Shown: piece after piece, positions 13,401 to 22,482 of the stretch
Numbering within the stretch: position 1 is the stretch's first letter
Layout: every line of letters starts with the position of its first letter
Assembly: GCA_041484525.1 (NCBI GenBank)
Contig: JBGPHT010000071.1
Coordinates: 1 to 36,078, forward strand
DNA: 36,078 nt
DNA from: JBGPHT01 sp041484525
Lineage (GTDB): Bacteria; Acidobacteriota; Terriglobia; Bryobacterales; Bryobacteraceae
Direction: 5' to 3'
The notes under the pieces: generated by a model
Seen by the model: the letters and a program-made list of their open reading frames with translations, nothing else
What the model was told of the DNA's origin: nothing
Databases searched by the model: none
Program-made: the position numbers and the translations under genes

Positions 13401-15884
13401 TCAGGCGCCGGCGGATCGGAAGAGACGGCGTTTCACCGTTTCCACCAACAATAGGTAGGTCACAGTTGCCGGTCCCAGGAACGCAAAATACAATCCGGGC
13501 AGCATTGTGAATCCTAGCGCTGCCGCAGCAGGAGTGTATGGCAATAGCAGCCCCGCCAGTACGGCCGCGAGCGTCGTGGCCGTGAGAGCCCGGCTGGGAC
13601 GGCTCTTCCATGGGCTTCGCATCGTCCGGATTACGAATAACACCAGTGTCTGGGTAGCCAGCGATTCGACGAACCAGCCTGTATGAAATTCTGCCTCGGC
13701 TGCGCGGAAGAAGTGAAGCAGGATGAAGAAGGTCAGGAAGTCATAAAGCGAGCTGATCGGTCCGATGATCAACATGAAGTTTCGGATGAGGCGAATGTCC
13801 CAGCGATGAGGGCTGCGGACATATTCTTCGTCGACGTTGTCGGATGGAATCGTAATCTGCGCCATGTCGTAGAGGAAATTGTTCAGCAGAATCTGCGTCG
13901 GCAGCATGGGTAGAAACGGCAGAAACAACGAAGCGGCTGCCATGCTGAACATGTTTCCGAAGTTCGAGCTGGTCCCCATCAGAATGTATTTGGTGACGTT
14001 GCCGAATGCTTTCCGTCCTTCGATGATGCCCTTATGAAGGACGCGCAACCCGGGTTCCACCAGAATGATTCCGGCCGCATCGCGCGCCACATCGACCGCG
14101 GTGCACACGGAGATCCCTACGTCTGCCACCCGCAGGGAAGGAGCATCGTTGATCCCATCACCCATAAAGCCGACGATGTGGCCCCGCTGCTTGAGTGCAA
14201 CCAGTATTCGGGTCTTTTGCGCCGGCGAGATGCGGGCGAAAACGGTCGCCTTCTCGACCACGTGCTCGAGCGCAGCGTCGCTGGTGCGATTGAGTTCTTC
14301 CCCTAGAACCACCTGACCATGTGCGAGCCCAACCTGCTCACAAACGTGCCGGGCGACGAGATCGCTGTCGCCGGTAATAATCTTGACCTGGACCCCATCC
14401 CGGCGTAACGCCTCCACCGCTTCCCGAGCGTCTGCGGCGGGTGGATCGGCAAAAGCCAAAAATCCTGCCAGCGTCAGGTCGTGTTCGTCGGCTGCCGAGT
14501 ATGCCGCGCGTTGGTCTATGTCGCGGTAACCGACCGCGAGCACACGGTAGCCTTGGGCGCTCGATCCGTCGTATACCTCCCGGATGCGACGGCGAGCATC
14601 GTCAGCCATTGCCAGCACCTGGCCGCCGCTCTCGTAGGATGTCGCCAGTAGAACGATCCCTTCGGGGGCTCCTTTGGTGATGAGAATCCGATCTTCGCCG
14701 GGCGCTGGAGTATCCACCACAATCGACACGCGTCGCCGTTCGAAATCAAACGGAACTTCGTCCCGCTTTTCATATCCATCCAGGTTCGCAGGTTGACGTT
14801 TCAAGATCGCGGTATCGAGCGGGCTGCGAATACCGGTTTCGAACCGGCTGTTGAGCCAGGCCAACGCCAGCGGCCGTTCGGAAAAAGCGCCGAGCGCGTC
14901 ACACGAAGATTCGAGGGCCATGTCGCCGGTCGTCAGGGTCCCCGTCTTGTCACTGCACAGGACGTCGATGCTCCCCAAGTTCTGTATGGCCGGCAACAGC
15001 TTGACGATGACCTTCTCCCGCGCCATCGAGACCGCACCTTTGGCTAGCGTCACCGAGGTAATCATCGGCAGAAACTCAGGAGTCAGACCAACCGCCAAGG
15101 CCACAGCAAAGAGCAGCGACTGTAGCGCATCGCGGTGCAGGCCGATACTCAGAACCAGGATGAACAGCACCAGAAAGAACACGGTGCGCAGAATGAGTCC
15201 TCCGAAATGGCGCAGTCCCCGTTCGAACTCCGTTTCGGGTGGCCGTGCGGTGAGCCGCTCGGCGATGTCGCCGAAGGCGGTCTTTGGTCCGGTGGCCACT
15301 ACTTCAGCCAACGCCGTGCCGCTCACGATGGAAGTTCCGAGGAAAACCAGGTTGCGGGCGTTGGGATCGGAGCTCGCGCCGGGCAATTCGACGGTAGCTT
15401 CCTTTTCGGCGGGCATGGATTCGCCCGTCAAGGCTGCCTGGTGTGCGTAGAGGTCGCGAGACTCGATCAAGCGCGCATCAGCCGGCACCATGTCACCCGC
15501 GGACAATTGGATCAGATCGCCGGGCACCACGAGACGGCGCGGGATTTGCTTCCACTGGCCATCGCGCAGAACAGTTGCTGTTGGACTGACCTGCTCGCGG
15601 AGACGTTCTGCGGCACGAGAGGAACGATAGGTTTGCGCGAAGTTGATGGCTACGCCGACCGCCACCACGATGACAATTATCGAGGCATCCACGCGACCGC
15701 CGAGCAACGCCGAAGCCACCGCCGCGATCAGAAGAATGAGCACCAAGGGGTTCAGAAAGAGAATCAGGAATTGAACTACTCCAGACCGCCTCCGGGAAGG
15801 TGTGGGCTCGTTGGGCCCAAACTTCGCAAGACGTGCCTCGGCCTCCCGGGAGCTTAGGCCTTGCGGTTTTGAGGTTGAGGTCAT
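13401..15884 (-). CDS. MgtA-like P-type ATPase (P3B, Mg2+ transporter family)
   Basis: This 827-residue inner-membrane ATPase has the P-type actuator loop LTGESMPAEK, phosphorylation site SDKTGTLT (D312), hinge GDGINDAPSL and about ten membrane segments. VGLTPEFLPMITSVTLAKGA and the C-terminal NFGNMFSMAAASLFLPFLPM followed by LLNNFLYDM are typical of MgtA/MgtB magnesium importers. Length is close to the family norm of about 850-900. The start at 15884 is 24 bases after the L,D-transpeptidase gene and has only a weak ribosome binding site, so it is probably read from that transcript; a weak sigma54-like site at 15924-15939 could add an internal start. Confidence 0.92.
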   Translation of the reverse strand: MTSTSKPQGLSSREAEARLAKFGPNEPTPSRRRSGVVQFLILFLNPLVLILLIAAVASALLGGRVDASIIVIVVAVGVAINFAQTYRSSRAAERLREQVSPTATVLRDGQWKQIPRRLVVPGDLIQLSAGDMVPADARLIESRDLYAHQAALTGESMPAEKEATVELPGASSDPNARNLVFLGTSIVSGTALAEVVATGPKTAFGDIAERLTARPPETEFERGLRHFGGLILRTVFFLVLFILVLSIGLHRDALQSLLFAVALAVGLTPEFLPMITSVTLAKGAVSMAREKVIVKLLPAIQNLGSIDVLCSDKTGTLTTGDMALESSCDALGAFSERPLALAWLNSRFETGIRSPLDTAILKRQPANLDGYEKRDEVPFDFERRRVSIVVDTPAPGEDRILITKGAPEGIVLLATSYESGGQVLAMADDARRRIREVYDGSSAQGYRVLAVGYRDIDQRAAYSAADEHDLTLAGFLAFADPPAADAREAVEALRRDGVQVKIITGDSDLVARHVCEQVGLAHGQVVLGEELNRTSDAALEHVVEKATVFARISPAQKTRILVALKQRGHIVGFMGDGINDAPSLRVADVGISVCTAVDVARDAAGIILVEPGLRVLHKGIIEGRKAFGNVTKYILMGTSSNFGNMFSMAAASLFLPFLPMLPTQILLNNFLYDMAQITIPSDNVDEEYVRSPHRWDIRLIRNFMLIIGPISSLYDFLTFFILLHFFRAAEAEFHTGWFVESLATQTLVLFVIRTMRSPWKSRPSRALTATTLAAVLAGLLLPYTPAAAALGFTMLPGLYFAFLGPATVTYLLLVETVKRRLFRSAGA

Positions 15885-15908
15885 GACGGAGTGGCGGTTC
15901 GTGCAGCT

Positions 15909-17570
15909 TCATTCACGCGGATGTGCGCTGCGTGCGCCACTGGTATGGCTCGGTACGGAATGCGGGTAACCACCGGTAAGGACCTTTTCGAGAGCGGCGT
16001 CGTGTCCGTAAATATCATCAAAGAAATAGACATCGCCGTCCTGTTGAACGACTGCCGTGGCGTATACGATCAAAACGGGGATGGGGCTGTCCAGCGTCAC
16101 CGTGAACGTCTTCGCGCCGTGCATTGCCTCCGTAATCCTCTCCGGACTCCATTCAGTTTTGTTTCGCAGGACCCAGGCCGCGAGTGCCTCTGGCCTTTCG
16201 AGCCGTATACAGCCGTGAGAAAAATCGCGGCGGGACTTCGCAAACAACTGGGTCGCGGGTGTCCCATGCATGTAGACGTTGTATTCGTTCGGAAAAAGAA
16301 ACTTTACCAAGCCCAATGCGTTTTCGGCGCCTGGGACTTGGCGGATGTGCCATTTGCCCGAGCGAAGCTGAGTCAGGACCCGATCGTCGATCGCGCCCGG
16401 CGCCGCAACGGCCTTCCCGAACGATACGACTTCGTAGCCGTTCCGAGCCAGATATGAACGGTCACGCACCGCTTTCGGAACCATCTCGGCGCGCTGGATG
16501 CTCAACGGCACATCCCAATATGGCCGGAAGATGACAGACTTCATCCCGCCGGCAAATACCGGAGTCTGATGACGGTAGGCGGCTCCCACGACCACTTTCA
16601 TCTCAAGCTCGGTTGTGTAGAACTCATTCAGGGCGCGGAGCCGGAACTCCGGGATGTTCACTACGATCGGCGGCGATGCAAATTGATGTGGAACCCAGCG
16701 ATAGCGTTCCAAAGTCAACTGCAATTGACATATGCGCCGGCTCAACGGTGTATTGAGCTGCCGGAACGTGGCATTTCCAATTCGCCCGTCTGCGTCGAGC
16801 CCATGGCGGCGTTGAAAATGCTTTACGGCGCTGACGAGATCTCCGGCGTACCAGTCGTCAGGCACGATTGCGCCGGCTGGAAGATCGCCGAGTATTCCCA
16901 GCAGGTGGCCAAGGTTTGCAGCTTCCGCGTATGCGCTCCCCGGTTCGACCGGCTTCCGCGTCAAAGACAGGCGTGGTGTGGCACCGCGGGCGGCGAGCCC
17001 AAGATACCGCTGCAGCGCGATCTGTGTTCGCTGATAGCCTGGAAACGGCGGTTCGATCCCATCCAGCACCACGCCCACATCTATGGCATCCACGAGGCGG
17101 GTACGGATGAACCTGGCGGGATCGTAATCTTCACGCGCCAGGTCAAGGCCACGGTGAAACAATGTGGGATTGACTCTTCCCGTGTGCAAATCGGAGACGT
17201 AGCGCATCACGGAAATCGTAAGGTCCAGATCAAACTGCGCCAGATCCGCCTCCGAGGCCTGTGTCCGCAACTGGTCTAACCGCGTGGTCCAACGGGAAGC
17301 GCCGTAGTCTTCCGGATTCAACCCCTTGGCAGCAGCACTGCGAAGCGCCTGAATCAACGCCTGTGCCTGCCGGGTCGGTTTGCGGTCACGAACCCAGGCC
17401 AAGTCATAGGCGGCGGATTCATAAAACCCTCTGATGGCGGCCTCCGGAGCGGACGTCCGCCCTTCTGACACCAAGCGCTTCAAAATGGCGCGGCAGTCCG
17501 ATCTCGGAGGAACCTGACCGGCGGCGAGAAGCGCCACTGTCAGTCCCAGCGCTCGCCAAACGTGGTCCAT
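15909..17570 (-). CDS. L,D-transpeptidase (YcbB/LdtD-like) with peptidoglycan-binding domain
   Basis: This 553-residue exported enzyme has a short signal peptide (1-20), an N-terminal scaffold domain (about 30-200), a PG_binding_1 domain (about 225-275, AVKHFQRRHGLDADGRIG) and a YkuD catalytic domain (about 300-470) with H435 in MHGTPA and the catalytic S-H-G-C454-I-R motif. It forms 3-3 (L,D) cross-links in peptidoglycan, a remodelling linked to stationary phase or stress. The ATG at 17570 follows ACGGAG; a sigma54-like promoter lies 58 bases upstream. The MgtA-like ATPase follows closely on the same strand. Confidence 0.93.
   Translation of the reverse strand: MDHVWRALGLTVALLAAGQVPPRSDCRAILKRLVSEGRTSAPEAAIRGFYESAAYDLAWVRDRKPTRQAQALIQALRSAAAKGLNPEDYGASRWTTRLDQLRTQASEADLAQFDLDLTISVMRYVSDLHTGRVNPTLFHRGLDLAREDYDPARFIRTRLVDAIDVGVVLDGIEPPFPGYQRTQIALQRYLGLAARGATPRLSLTRKPVEPGSAYAEAANLGHLLGILGDLPAGAIVPDDWYAGDLVSAVKHFQRRHGLDADGRIGNATFRQLNTPLSRRICQLQLTLERYRWVPHQFASPPIVVNIPEFRLRALNEFYTTELEMKVVVGAAYRHQTPVFAGGMKSVIFRPYWDVPLSIQRAEMVPKAVRDRSYLARNGYEVVSFGKAVAAPGAIDDRVLTQLRSGKWHIRQVPGAENALGLVKFLFPNEYNVYMHGTPATQLFAKSRRDFSHGCIRLERPEALAAWVLRNKTEWSPERITEAMHGAKTFTVTLDSPIPVLIVYATAVVQQDGDVYFFDDIYGHDAALEKVLTGGYPHSVPSHTSGARSAHPRE
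15924..15939 (-). promoter_or_regulatory. weak internal sigma54-like site before the MgtA-like gene
   Basis: On the minus strand this reads TGGCGCACGCAGCGCA. The -24 half is good and GC is at correct spacing, but the -12 half lacks TT. It lies inside the end of the L,D-transpeptidase gene with a predicted start 29 bases before ATG 15884. Chance is a real possibility. Confidence 0.35.
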
Positions 17571-17627
17571 CGGGGTGCGCTCCGTCAGTGCCGGAATTCA
17601 GTGCCAGGAAGCTCTAACACCGAACAA

Positions 17628-17643
17628 TGCAACCGTCTGGCCA
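17628..17643 (-). promoter_or_regulatory. sigma54 promoter of the L,D-transpeptidase/MgtA operon
   Basis: On the minus strand this reads TGGCCAGACGGTTGCA, with TGGC and a full TTGCA at exact spacing. The predicted transcript start is near 17617, 47 bases before ATG 17570. Confidence 0.8.
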
Positions 17644-17817
17644 GACCAAAAGGGGATTCACGGAGAGATAGCTAAACGAGGTGTGCGTTGCAATATCGGT
17701 CGCGGCGCGCTGTGACTGCCACGCCTCGATCTGGTGGTATTTACTCAGGCATGGGCCAATTGCCCCGATAGGCACTCCCAACTGTCTGCAACTTCTGGCA
17801 TTCGCACGTGCCCGCCG
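17644..17817. other. divergent intergenic region between ldt and yip1 promoters
   Basis: No supported gene was found. At about 17753-17766 GGGCCAATTGCCCC is an imperfect palindrome around CAATTG, about 120 bases above the ldt -24 element and about 60 above the yip1 one, so it could be a shared activator site. Confidence 0.35.
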
Positions 17818-17833
17818 TGGCATCCAGCATGCA
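17818..17833 (+). promoter_or_regulatory. sigma54 promoter of the Yip1-IPT gene
   Basis: TGGCATCCAGCATGCA has TGGCA and TGCA with GG and GC at exact spacing. The predicted transcript start is near 17844, which leaves a leader of about 108 bases before ATG 17952, longer than for the other genes in the window. Confidence 0.65.
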
Positions 17834-17951
17834 CCGAAGTAGGTCGACCGGATGGTTCGGGCGGCGGCGTCTGGGTGGAGTCTCATATTCCGCGCCAGCT
17901 TTCGCACCGGCTCCGCATGCCGGAGTGAGACTACAACGATGAGGAATCGCG

Positions 17952-18773
17952 ATGACCATCTTTCTCGATCGGATCGTTCGGGCGGCCAGGTTGGACAGTC
18001 GCGTCTATGAAGAGGTTGAAGCGGATCAGGGCGCGTTCTGGCAGGCCTTTGGGGTGGTGGCTCTCTCCGGCATGGCGACTGTCGTCGGTATTACCGGGCG
18101 CTTCAATCTGGCCGACCTGCTTTCTGGCTGTGTCCTGGGAATACTGGCCTGGGCAGCGTGGGCAGCCATCGCGTATCTCGTGGGTACGCGAGTCTTCCCG
18201 GAACCGCAGACCCGCGCGGATTGGGGTGAGCTTTTGCGAACCACCGGTTTCGCCACCGCTCCCGGCATACTCTCAATCCTGGGAGTTATACCGGTATTTA
18301 CGGGATTCATCACACTTGCCGTCACCGTCTGGATGCTGATGTCGTTCGCCGTCGCAGTGCGCCAGGCCCTGGATTACCGAAGTACGCTTCGGGCGGTCGG
18401 CGTCTGCCTCGTCGGGTGGCTGCTATACGCAGGAATGTTATTAGGCATGATGTCCCATGCGTCGGCGAGCGTCTTGGTCGGCGCCCCTGGCCTGTCCGGG
18501 CGTCCCGCCATCGTCAAGCTGGAGCCGGATAGCGGCAAACCCGGAGATATGATTACCGCCTACGGCACGTCCCTCGATAGTTCGACGGTCGAATACGTCT
18601 ATCTGACCGATGGAACGATCATTGCGCTGGTGCATATCTTCGAGCAGGGCGCGACGTCGATCCGCTTCAAGATTCCTGCCATGCTAGAGAGCGGCTGCTA
18701 CACCGTCGTCATCCGTCCCACCGGAGGGTATGCTAGGGCGATTCCACAGCCAGTCAGCTTGACCGTGAAGTGA
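17952..18773 (+). CDS. Yip1-domain membrane protein with C-terminal IPT/TIG domain
   Basis: This 273-residue protein has a Yip1-like membrane domain with about five hydrophobic segments (about 30-50, 55-78, 95-115, 118-135, 152-175). It is followed by an IPT/TIG immunoglobulin-like domain (about 185-273) with the typical PAIVKLEPDSGKPGDMITAYG start and SLTVK end. Yip1 proteins in bacteria are of unknown function; IPT domains usually lie outside the cytoplasm and bind proteins or sugars. The combination is unusual. The start at 17952 follows GAGGAATC. It ends 14 bases before the convergent USP at 18788. Confidence 0.78.
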   Translation: MTIFLDRIVRAARLDSRVYEEVEADQGAFWQAFGVVALSGMATVVGITGRFNLADLLSGCVLGILAWAAWAAIAYLVGTRVFPEPQTRADWGELLRTTGFATAPGILSILGVIPVFTGFITLAVTVWMLMSFAVAVRQALDYRSTLRAVGVCLVGWLLYAGMLLGMMSHASASVLVGAPGLSGRPAIVKLEPDSGKPGDMITAYGTSLDSSTVEYVYLTDGTIIALVHIFEQGATSIRFKIPAMLESGCYTVVIRPTGGYARAIPQPVSLTVK

Positions 18774-18787
18774 GGCTTCACGGCCTC

Positions 18788-19648
18788 TCAAACGCTGACA
18801 ACCGCGCTCGTCGACTCCCGCACAATAGCATAGGTGTTGGTGCGCAAGCGTCCCAACAGACCCGAATGTTCGTGACGTCCGACCACCACCAGATCCGCGT
18901 TCCGCGATGTGCCTACTTCCCGAACAACGTCGGCGACCCGACCGTGCTCCAGGATGACATCGGCGGTTGTGCCAACCCGTTTCTGCAGTTCTTCCATTCG
19001 TTCCTGCGCGAGTTTCCTCAGCATCATCGGCAACGCCTGATCGAAATAATGAGCCTGGCCGGCCTCAATCGGGGGAAGCGCGTGAACCACCGTCAGACGG
19101 CTGTGGAATTCGGCGGCGAACGCGGCGGCCCAGCGTAACGCCTTCTCGCCCGCGGAATCGAAATCAACCGCGCAAACAACATTGCGGAAGAAAACGGGCA
19201 CCAGAGGCAAAACCTCTTGCATGTGGACGCCCGTCAGTACGGGACAATCGGCATCGTGAAGCAACTTGGCAGTCAACGATCCGAGAAGGAAACGGCGAAA
19301 ACGGCCGTACCCATGCGTCGGCATCACAATCAGGTCTATATGTTCAGTGCGGGCGAACTCCGCGATCGTTTGGGAGACGTCCCCTTCCAGCAACAATCGC
19401 CGGACGGGTATGTCCCGGAAGTCGTCGATATGACACGCGTCGAGACGGCGCTGCGATTCCGTGCGCATGTCTTCGAACCACCCGGGAGGAATGCTCATCT
19501 CGCCGCCGATCATCATATCCTGCATATCGAACACGTGAACCAGGGTCACGTCGGAATGAAAGTGGCACGCTAGCGTTTTCGCATAGTGGGCGGCTCCAGT
19601 TTCGCTGTCAGAGAAGTCAACTGGTAAGAGTATCTTTGCTAGTCGCAT
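18788..19648 (-). CDS. universal stress protein, two Usp domains (usp3)
   Basis: This is a 286-residue tandem Usp protein beginning RLAKILLPVDFSDSETGA. The first domain carries VMPTHGYGRFRRFLLGSLT as nucleotide loop; the second ends VVVGRHEHSGLLGRLRTNTYAIVR with a less degenerate GRHEHSG start. Its mid-region with QDMMIGGEM and FEDMRTESQRR differs from usp1 and usp2, so it is a more distant paralog. The ATG at 19648 follows AAGGAG, and the predicted sigma54 transcript start lies only 13 bases upstream, just enough for that site. It is transcribed away from usp4. Confidence 0.92.
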   Translation of the reverse strand: MRLAKILLPVDFSDSETGAAHYAKTLACHFHSDVTLVHVFDMQDMMIGGEMSIPPGWFEDMRTESQRRLDACHIDDFRDIPVRRLLLEGDVSQTIAEFARTEHIDLIVMPTHGYGRFRRFLLGSLTAKLLHDADCPVLTGVHMQEVLPLVPVFFRNVVCAVDFDSAGEKALRWAAAFAAEFHSRLTVVHALPPIEAGQAHYFDQALPMMLRKLAQERMEELQKRVGTTADVILEHGRVADVVREVGTSRNADLVVVGRHEHSGLLGRLRTNTYAIVRESTSAVVSV

Positions 19649-19671
19649 AGCAAACTCCTTGCCTCAACACC

Positions 19672-19687
19672 TGCAATCATCGCGCCA
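19672..19687 (-). promoter_or_regulatory. sigma54 promoter of usp3
   Basis: On the minus strand this reads TGGCGCGATGATTGCA, a one-mismatch fit to TGGCACG-N4-TTGCA. The predicted transcript start is near 19661. This is one of the two best matches in the window. Confidence 0.88.
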
Positions 19688-19721
19688 CAGTCGGCCGCAA
19701 ATCGTGTTGAATCCAGCATTG

Positions 19722-19737
19722 TGGTCTCCAAATTGCC
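19722..19737 (+). promoter_or_regulatory. sigma54-like site very close to the usp4 start
   Basis: TGGTCTCCAAATTGCC has TGG and TTGC at exact spacing, but the predicted transcript start (about 19748) would lie only three bases before ATG 19751. Either usp4 is nearly leaderless or the site is coincidental. Confidence 0.4.
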
Positions 19738-19750
19738 GTACCAATGCTGT

Positions 19751-20614
19751 ATGACATCCTTCCGCCACATCCTCTTTCCGGTCGACTTTTCCGAGATCTG
19801 TCATGCCACGCGGTCAGACGTAAGATCGATGACAGAACGACTCGATTCGAGAGTTACTCTGCTGCACGTCACCGAGGTCTACGCAGGAGTCGACCTCGGG
19901 TTTCCCATGCCATCGGACCTCGAGGAGCATAAACAACGGGATATCTCCTCGCTTAGGACCTTTTCCGCGCCTTTCGCTTCATTGAAGCCAGGAAGCCTAG
20001 ACACCGCTGTCGTGGTTGGAAACCCCGCGGTCGCAATTATCGAATTCGCCGAAAAGCATGGCGTCGACCTAATCATGATGCCAACGCGCGGGTATGGACC
20101 GTTTCGCAGCCTCCTGCTGGGTTCCGTCACGGCGAAGGTCTTACATGACAGCGAGTGCGTGGTCTGGACCACCTGCCACACCTGCGACTCGGCTTCGCCG
20201 GCTCACTGCAAAGTCGAGAGTATTCTCTGCGCCGTCGACCTCGACCCGGACGGTCCAGGCCTGATCCGTCGCACAGTAGAACTGGGGAAGCTTTTCAATG
20301 CAACCGTTCGCCTCGTACATGCGGTGCCCGCGGCGCATCCAGCACGCTATGACTACATGGGCGAGAACTTTGGCGCATTCCTGATTCAGGCGTCGCGCGA
20401 AGAGATGGCAAAAGTGCAAATCAAGGCAGGCACCAAGCTGGAGGCGAGGATCGAGGCGAATACAGTCTCCGTCGCTGTTCGGCAAGTAGCGATCGATTGC
20501 GCCGCGGATTTAGTAGTCATCGGAAGAGGAAGACTGGGCAAAGTGCTGGGTCGGTTGCGAACCAACGCTTACGCCATCATCCGGAATTCCCCGTGCCCAG
20601 TGATGAGCCTATAG
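19751..20614 (+). CDS. universal stress protein, two Usp domains (usp4)
   Basis: This is a 287-residue tandem Usp protein starting TSFRHILFPVDFSEICHA. The first domain carries MMPTRGYGPFRSLLLGS; the second ends VVIGRGRLGKVLGRLRTNAYAI. ATG 19751 is the only start that keeps the conserved first strand without adding a foreign extension; no clear ribosome binding site precedes it, unlike the other four USP genes. A GTG at 19721 in frame would overlap the sigma54-like site. It is divergent from usp3 and converges with the phosphorylase gene 37 bases beyond its end. Confidence 0.9.
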   Translation: MTSFRHILFPVDFSEICHATRSDVRSMTERLDSRVTLLHVTEVYAGVDLGFPMPSDLEEHKQRDISSLRTFSAPFASLKPGSLDTAVVVGNPAVAIIEFAEKHGVDLIMMPTRGYGPFRSLLLGSVTAKVLHDSECVVWTTCHTCDSASPAHCKVESILCAVDLDPDGPGLIRRTVELGKLFNATVRLVHAVPAAHPARYDYMGENFGAFLIQASREEMAKVQIKAGTKLEARIEANTVSVAVRQVAIDCAADLVVIGRGRLGKVLGRLRTNAYAIIRNSPCPVMSL

Positions 20615-20651
20615 ACGAGACAGTCGAATAATCCAGCGTCGCCCACGAAGG

Positions 20652-22418
20652 TCATACCAGCGCATAGCTATCCCGCTGATCCGATACCTCAGCCGGTTGG
20701 CACTCAATCCCCACACTATATGCGTTTGCAATGTATTGTGACAACATCCGCTGCGAATTGAAGAACGAGCCATTAATCGCTATCGCTGCGCGCATGACGG
20801 CATGGTAATCCGCCTCGCGGTGGTAGAACATGGCGGCAATCCGGGCCAGTTTGGAATAGAGCGACTCGGCCTCGTCCGGCTGAGCTGCGACAAGGTCTTC
20901 ATCTTCCCCGATTGCCCATCCGGTGGTCCCTTCCAGGCACCCCTCGATCCACCAACCATCCAAGGTGCTCAGACTCGGTACGCCATTCAGTGCCGCCTTC
21001 ATCCCACTGGTACCGGATGCCTCGTACGGTCTCTCCGGAGTGTTGAGCCAGAGGTCGACGCCGCTTGTGAGGAGCTGCGCCCATCGCATTCCGTAGTCCT
21101 CCAAATACACGATCTTCAGAAAACGGCTATCCAGTGTCGCCGCATGCTTGAAGACACGCCGGATTTGTTCCTTTCCGGGTTCATCTTGCGGGTGAGCCTT
21201 GCCGGCATAGATGATTTGCATCGGCCCGTTACGCTCGCTGATCTCGTGCAACCGTTTCGGATCGGCAAACAAGAGATCGAAGCGCTTGTACGTGGCCGCG
21301 CGACGCGCAAAGCCTATGGTCATGACGCTGTCGTTCAGAGCCGAGCAGCCGGTAGTAGCCCGTACCTGCTCCAGCAGCGCCTGCTTCGCTGCTTGATGCG
21401 CTGCAGCGATCTCACGCCTCGAGATCCCAATCGCGTACCGAAGGTATGCGTTGTCGCGCCGCCACTCCGGGATGTGTTGGTCGTAGAGCTTCTGGAAGGC
21501 CGGGCAACTCCAGGTAACGGCATGTACACCATTCGTGATCGCTCGGATCGGATACTGGGGAAACATGCCGCGGGAAACGGCGCCGTGATGCATCGCCACA
21601 CCATTGATGTAATGAGAGAAACGCAGCCCAAGGAGGGTCATATTCAATCCGGAGCCCGGGCAGCAGTGGGTCACGTCGAGAACTGCTGTACGATCCGCTC
21701 CAAGAATCTGCCTCACCAGGTCACGGGGAAACTGATCGTGTCCAGCGGGAACCGGCGTGTGCGTCGTGAAGATGCACTGCCGTCGCACTTCATCGATGTC
21801 CTCTTCGGTTGCTGTGCCTAGATTGGAATCCCCCAGGCGTTCTTCGAGCAGACCCAGTGTCAGCAGGGAAGCGTGACCTTCGTTCATATGGAAGACCTTG
21901 ATACCTGTGTGTCCTAACCGCCGTAGGATCTTGAGGCCACCGATGCCCAGTACGACTTCCTGAGAGAGCCGGTAACGATTGTCCCCGCCATACAAGAAGT
22001 CGGTCAACGTGCGATCCCACTCACTGTTTTCCGGCCAGTCCGTGTCCAGGAGGTACACAGGCACCGCGTGATTTCCAAGGCCTTTCAGCAAATAACACCA
22101 CGTGCGAATTCGTACATGCCTCCCCTCGATGACCACAGAAGCGGTGGCATCCATCAGTTCCAGGCGGCCGGCTGGATCCCAAGGAGTTGGCGCCTCGCTC
22201 TGTCTTCCGGCCGGATCGAGCATCTGCCGGAAGTAACCCTTGCGATGCGCGAGAGTGACACCGGCCATGGGAACTCCGAGATCGGCCGCAGATCGGATAC
22301 TGTCGCCGGCTAGAATGCCAAGTCCGCCACTGTAGGTGGGGATCTCCGGTTCAAGAGCGATTTCCATAGAGAAATAGGCAACTCGCCGGACGGCTCCATC
22401 GGCATGAGAAACAGGCAT
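20652..22418 (-). CDS. glgP: alpha-glucan (glycogen) phosphorylase, GT35
   Basis: This 588-residue cytosolic enzyme releases glucose-1-phosphate from glycogen-like glucans using pyridoxal phosphate. The N-terminal AYFSMEIALEPEIPTYSGGLGILAGD, the middle HMNEGHASLL and HTPVPAGHDQFP, and the PLP-lysine region EASGTSGMKAALNG (K474) are family hallmarks. It is of the shorter GT35 form, below the about 800 residues of the E. coli enzyme. ATG 22418 follows AAGGAAG; the open frame extends to 22532 with unrelated residues. Glucan mobilisation would feed ATP under energy limitation, in keeping with the other genes of the island. It is divergent from the P2-type ATPase. Confidence 0.93.
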   Translation of the reverse strand: MPVSHADGAVRRVAYFSMEIALEPEIPTYSGGLGILAGDSIRSAADLGVPMAGVTLAHRKGYFRQMLDPAGRQSEAPTPWDPAGRLELMDATASVVIEGRHVRIRTWCYLLKGLGNHAVPVYLLDTDWPENSEWDRTLTDFLYGGDNRYRLSQEVVLGIGGLKILRRLGHTGIKVFHMNEGHASLLTLGLLEERLGDSNLGTATEEDIDEVRRQCIFTTHTPVPAGHDQFPRDLVRQILGADRTAVLDVTHCCPGSGLNMTLLGLRFSHYINGVAMHHGAVSRGMFPQYPIRAITNGVHAVTWSCPAFQKLYDQHIPEWRRDNAYLRYAIGISRREIAAAHQAAKQALLEQVRATTGCSALNDSVMTIGFARRAATYKRFDLLFADPKRLHEISERNGPMQIIYAGKAHPQDEPGKEQIRRVFKHAATLDSRFLKIVYLEDYGMRWAQLLTSGVDLWLNTPERPYEASGTSGMKAALNGVPSLSTLDGWWIEGCLEGTTGWAIGEDEDLVAAQPDEAESLYSKLARIAAMFYHREADYHAVMRAAIAINGSFFNSQRMLSQYIANAYSVGIECQPAEVSDQRDSYALV

Positions 22419-22453
22419 GGACAACTTCCTTTCGATGCTACGCCTTGGAAAAG

Positions 22454-22469
22454 AGCAACCTGCGCGCCA
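22454..22469 (-). promoter_or_regulatory. sigma54 promoter of glgP
   Basis: On the minus strand this reads TGGCGCGCAGGTTGCT, a one-mismatch fit to TGGCACG-N4-TTGCW. The predicted transcript start is near 22443, 25 bases before ATG 22418. Confidence 0.88.
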
Positions 22470-22482
22470 AACTTGAGTCGCG

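Noticed and set aside
17614..17907. 97-residue minus-strand frame in the ldt/yip1 intergenic region
   Set aside because: It has no recognisable domain and would cover both sigma54-like promoters; treated as non-coding.
20802..21821. 339-residue plus-strand frame opposite glgP
   Set aside because: It is antisense to a clear phosphorylase gene and shows no family features.
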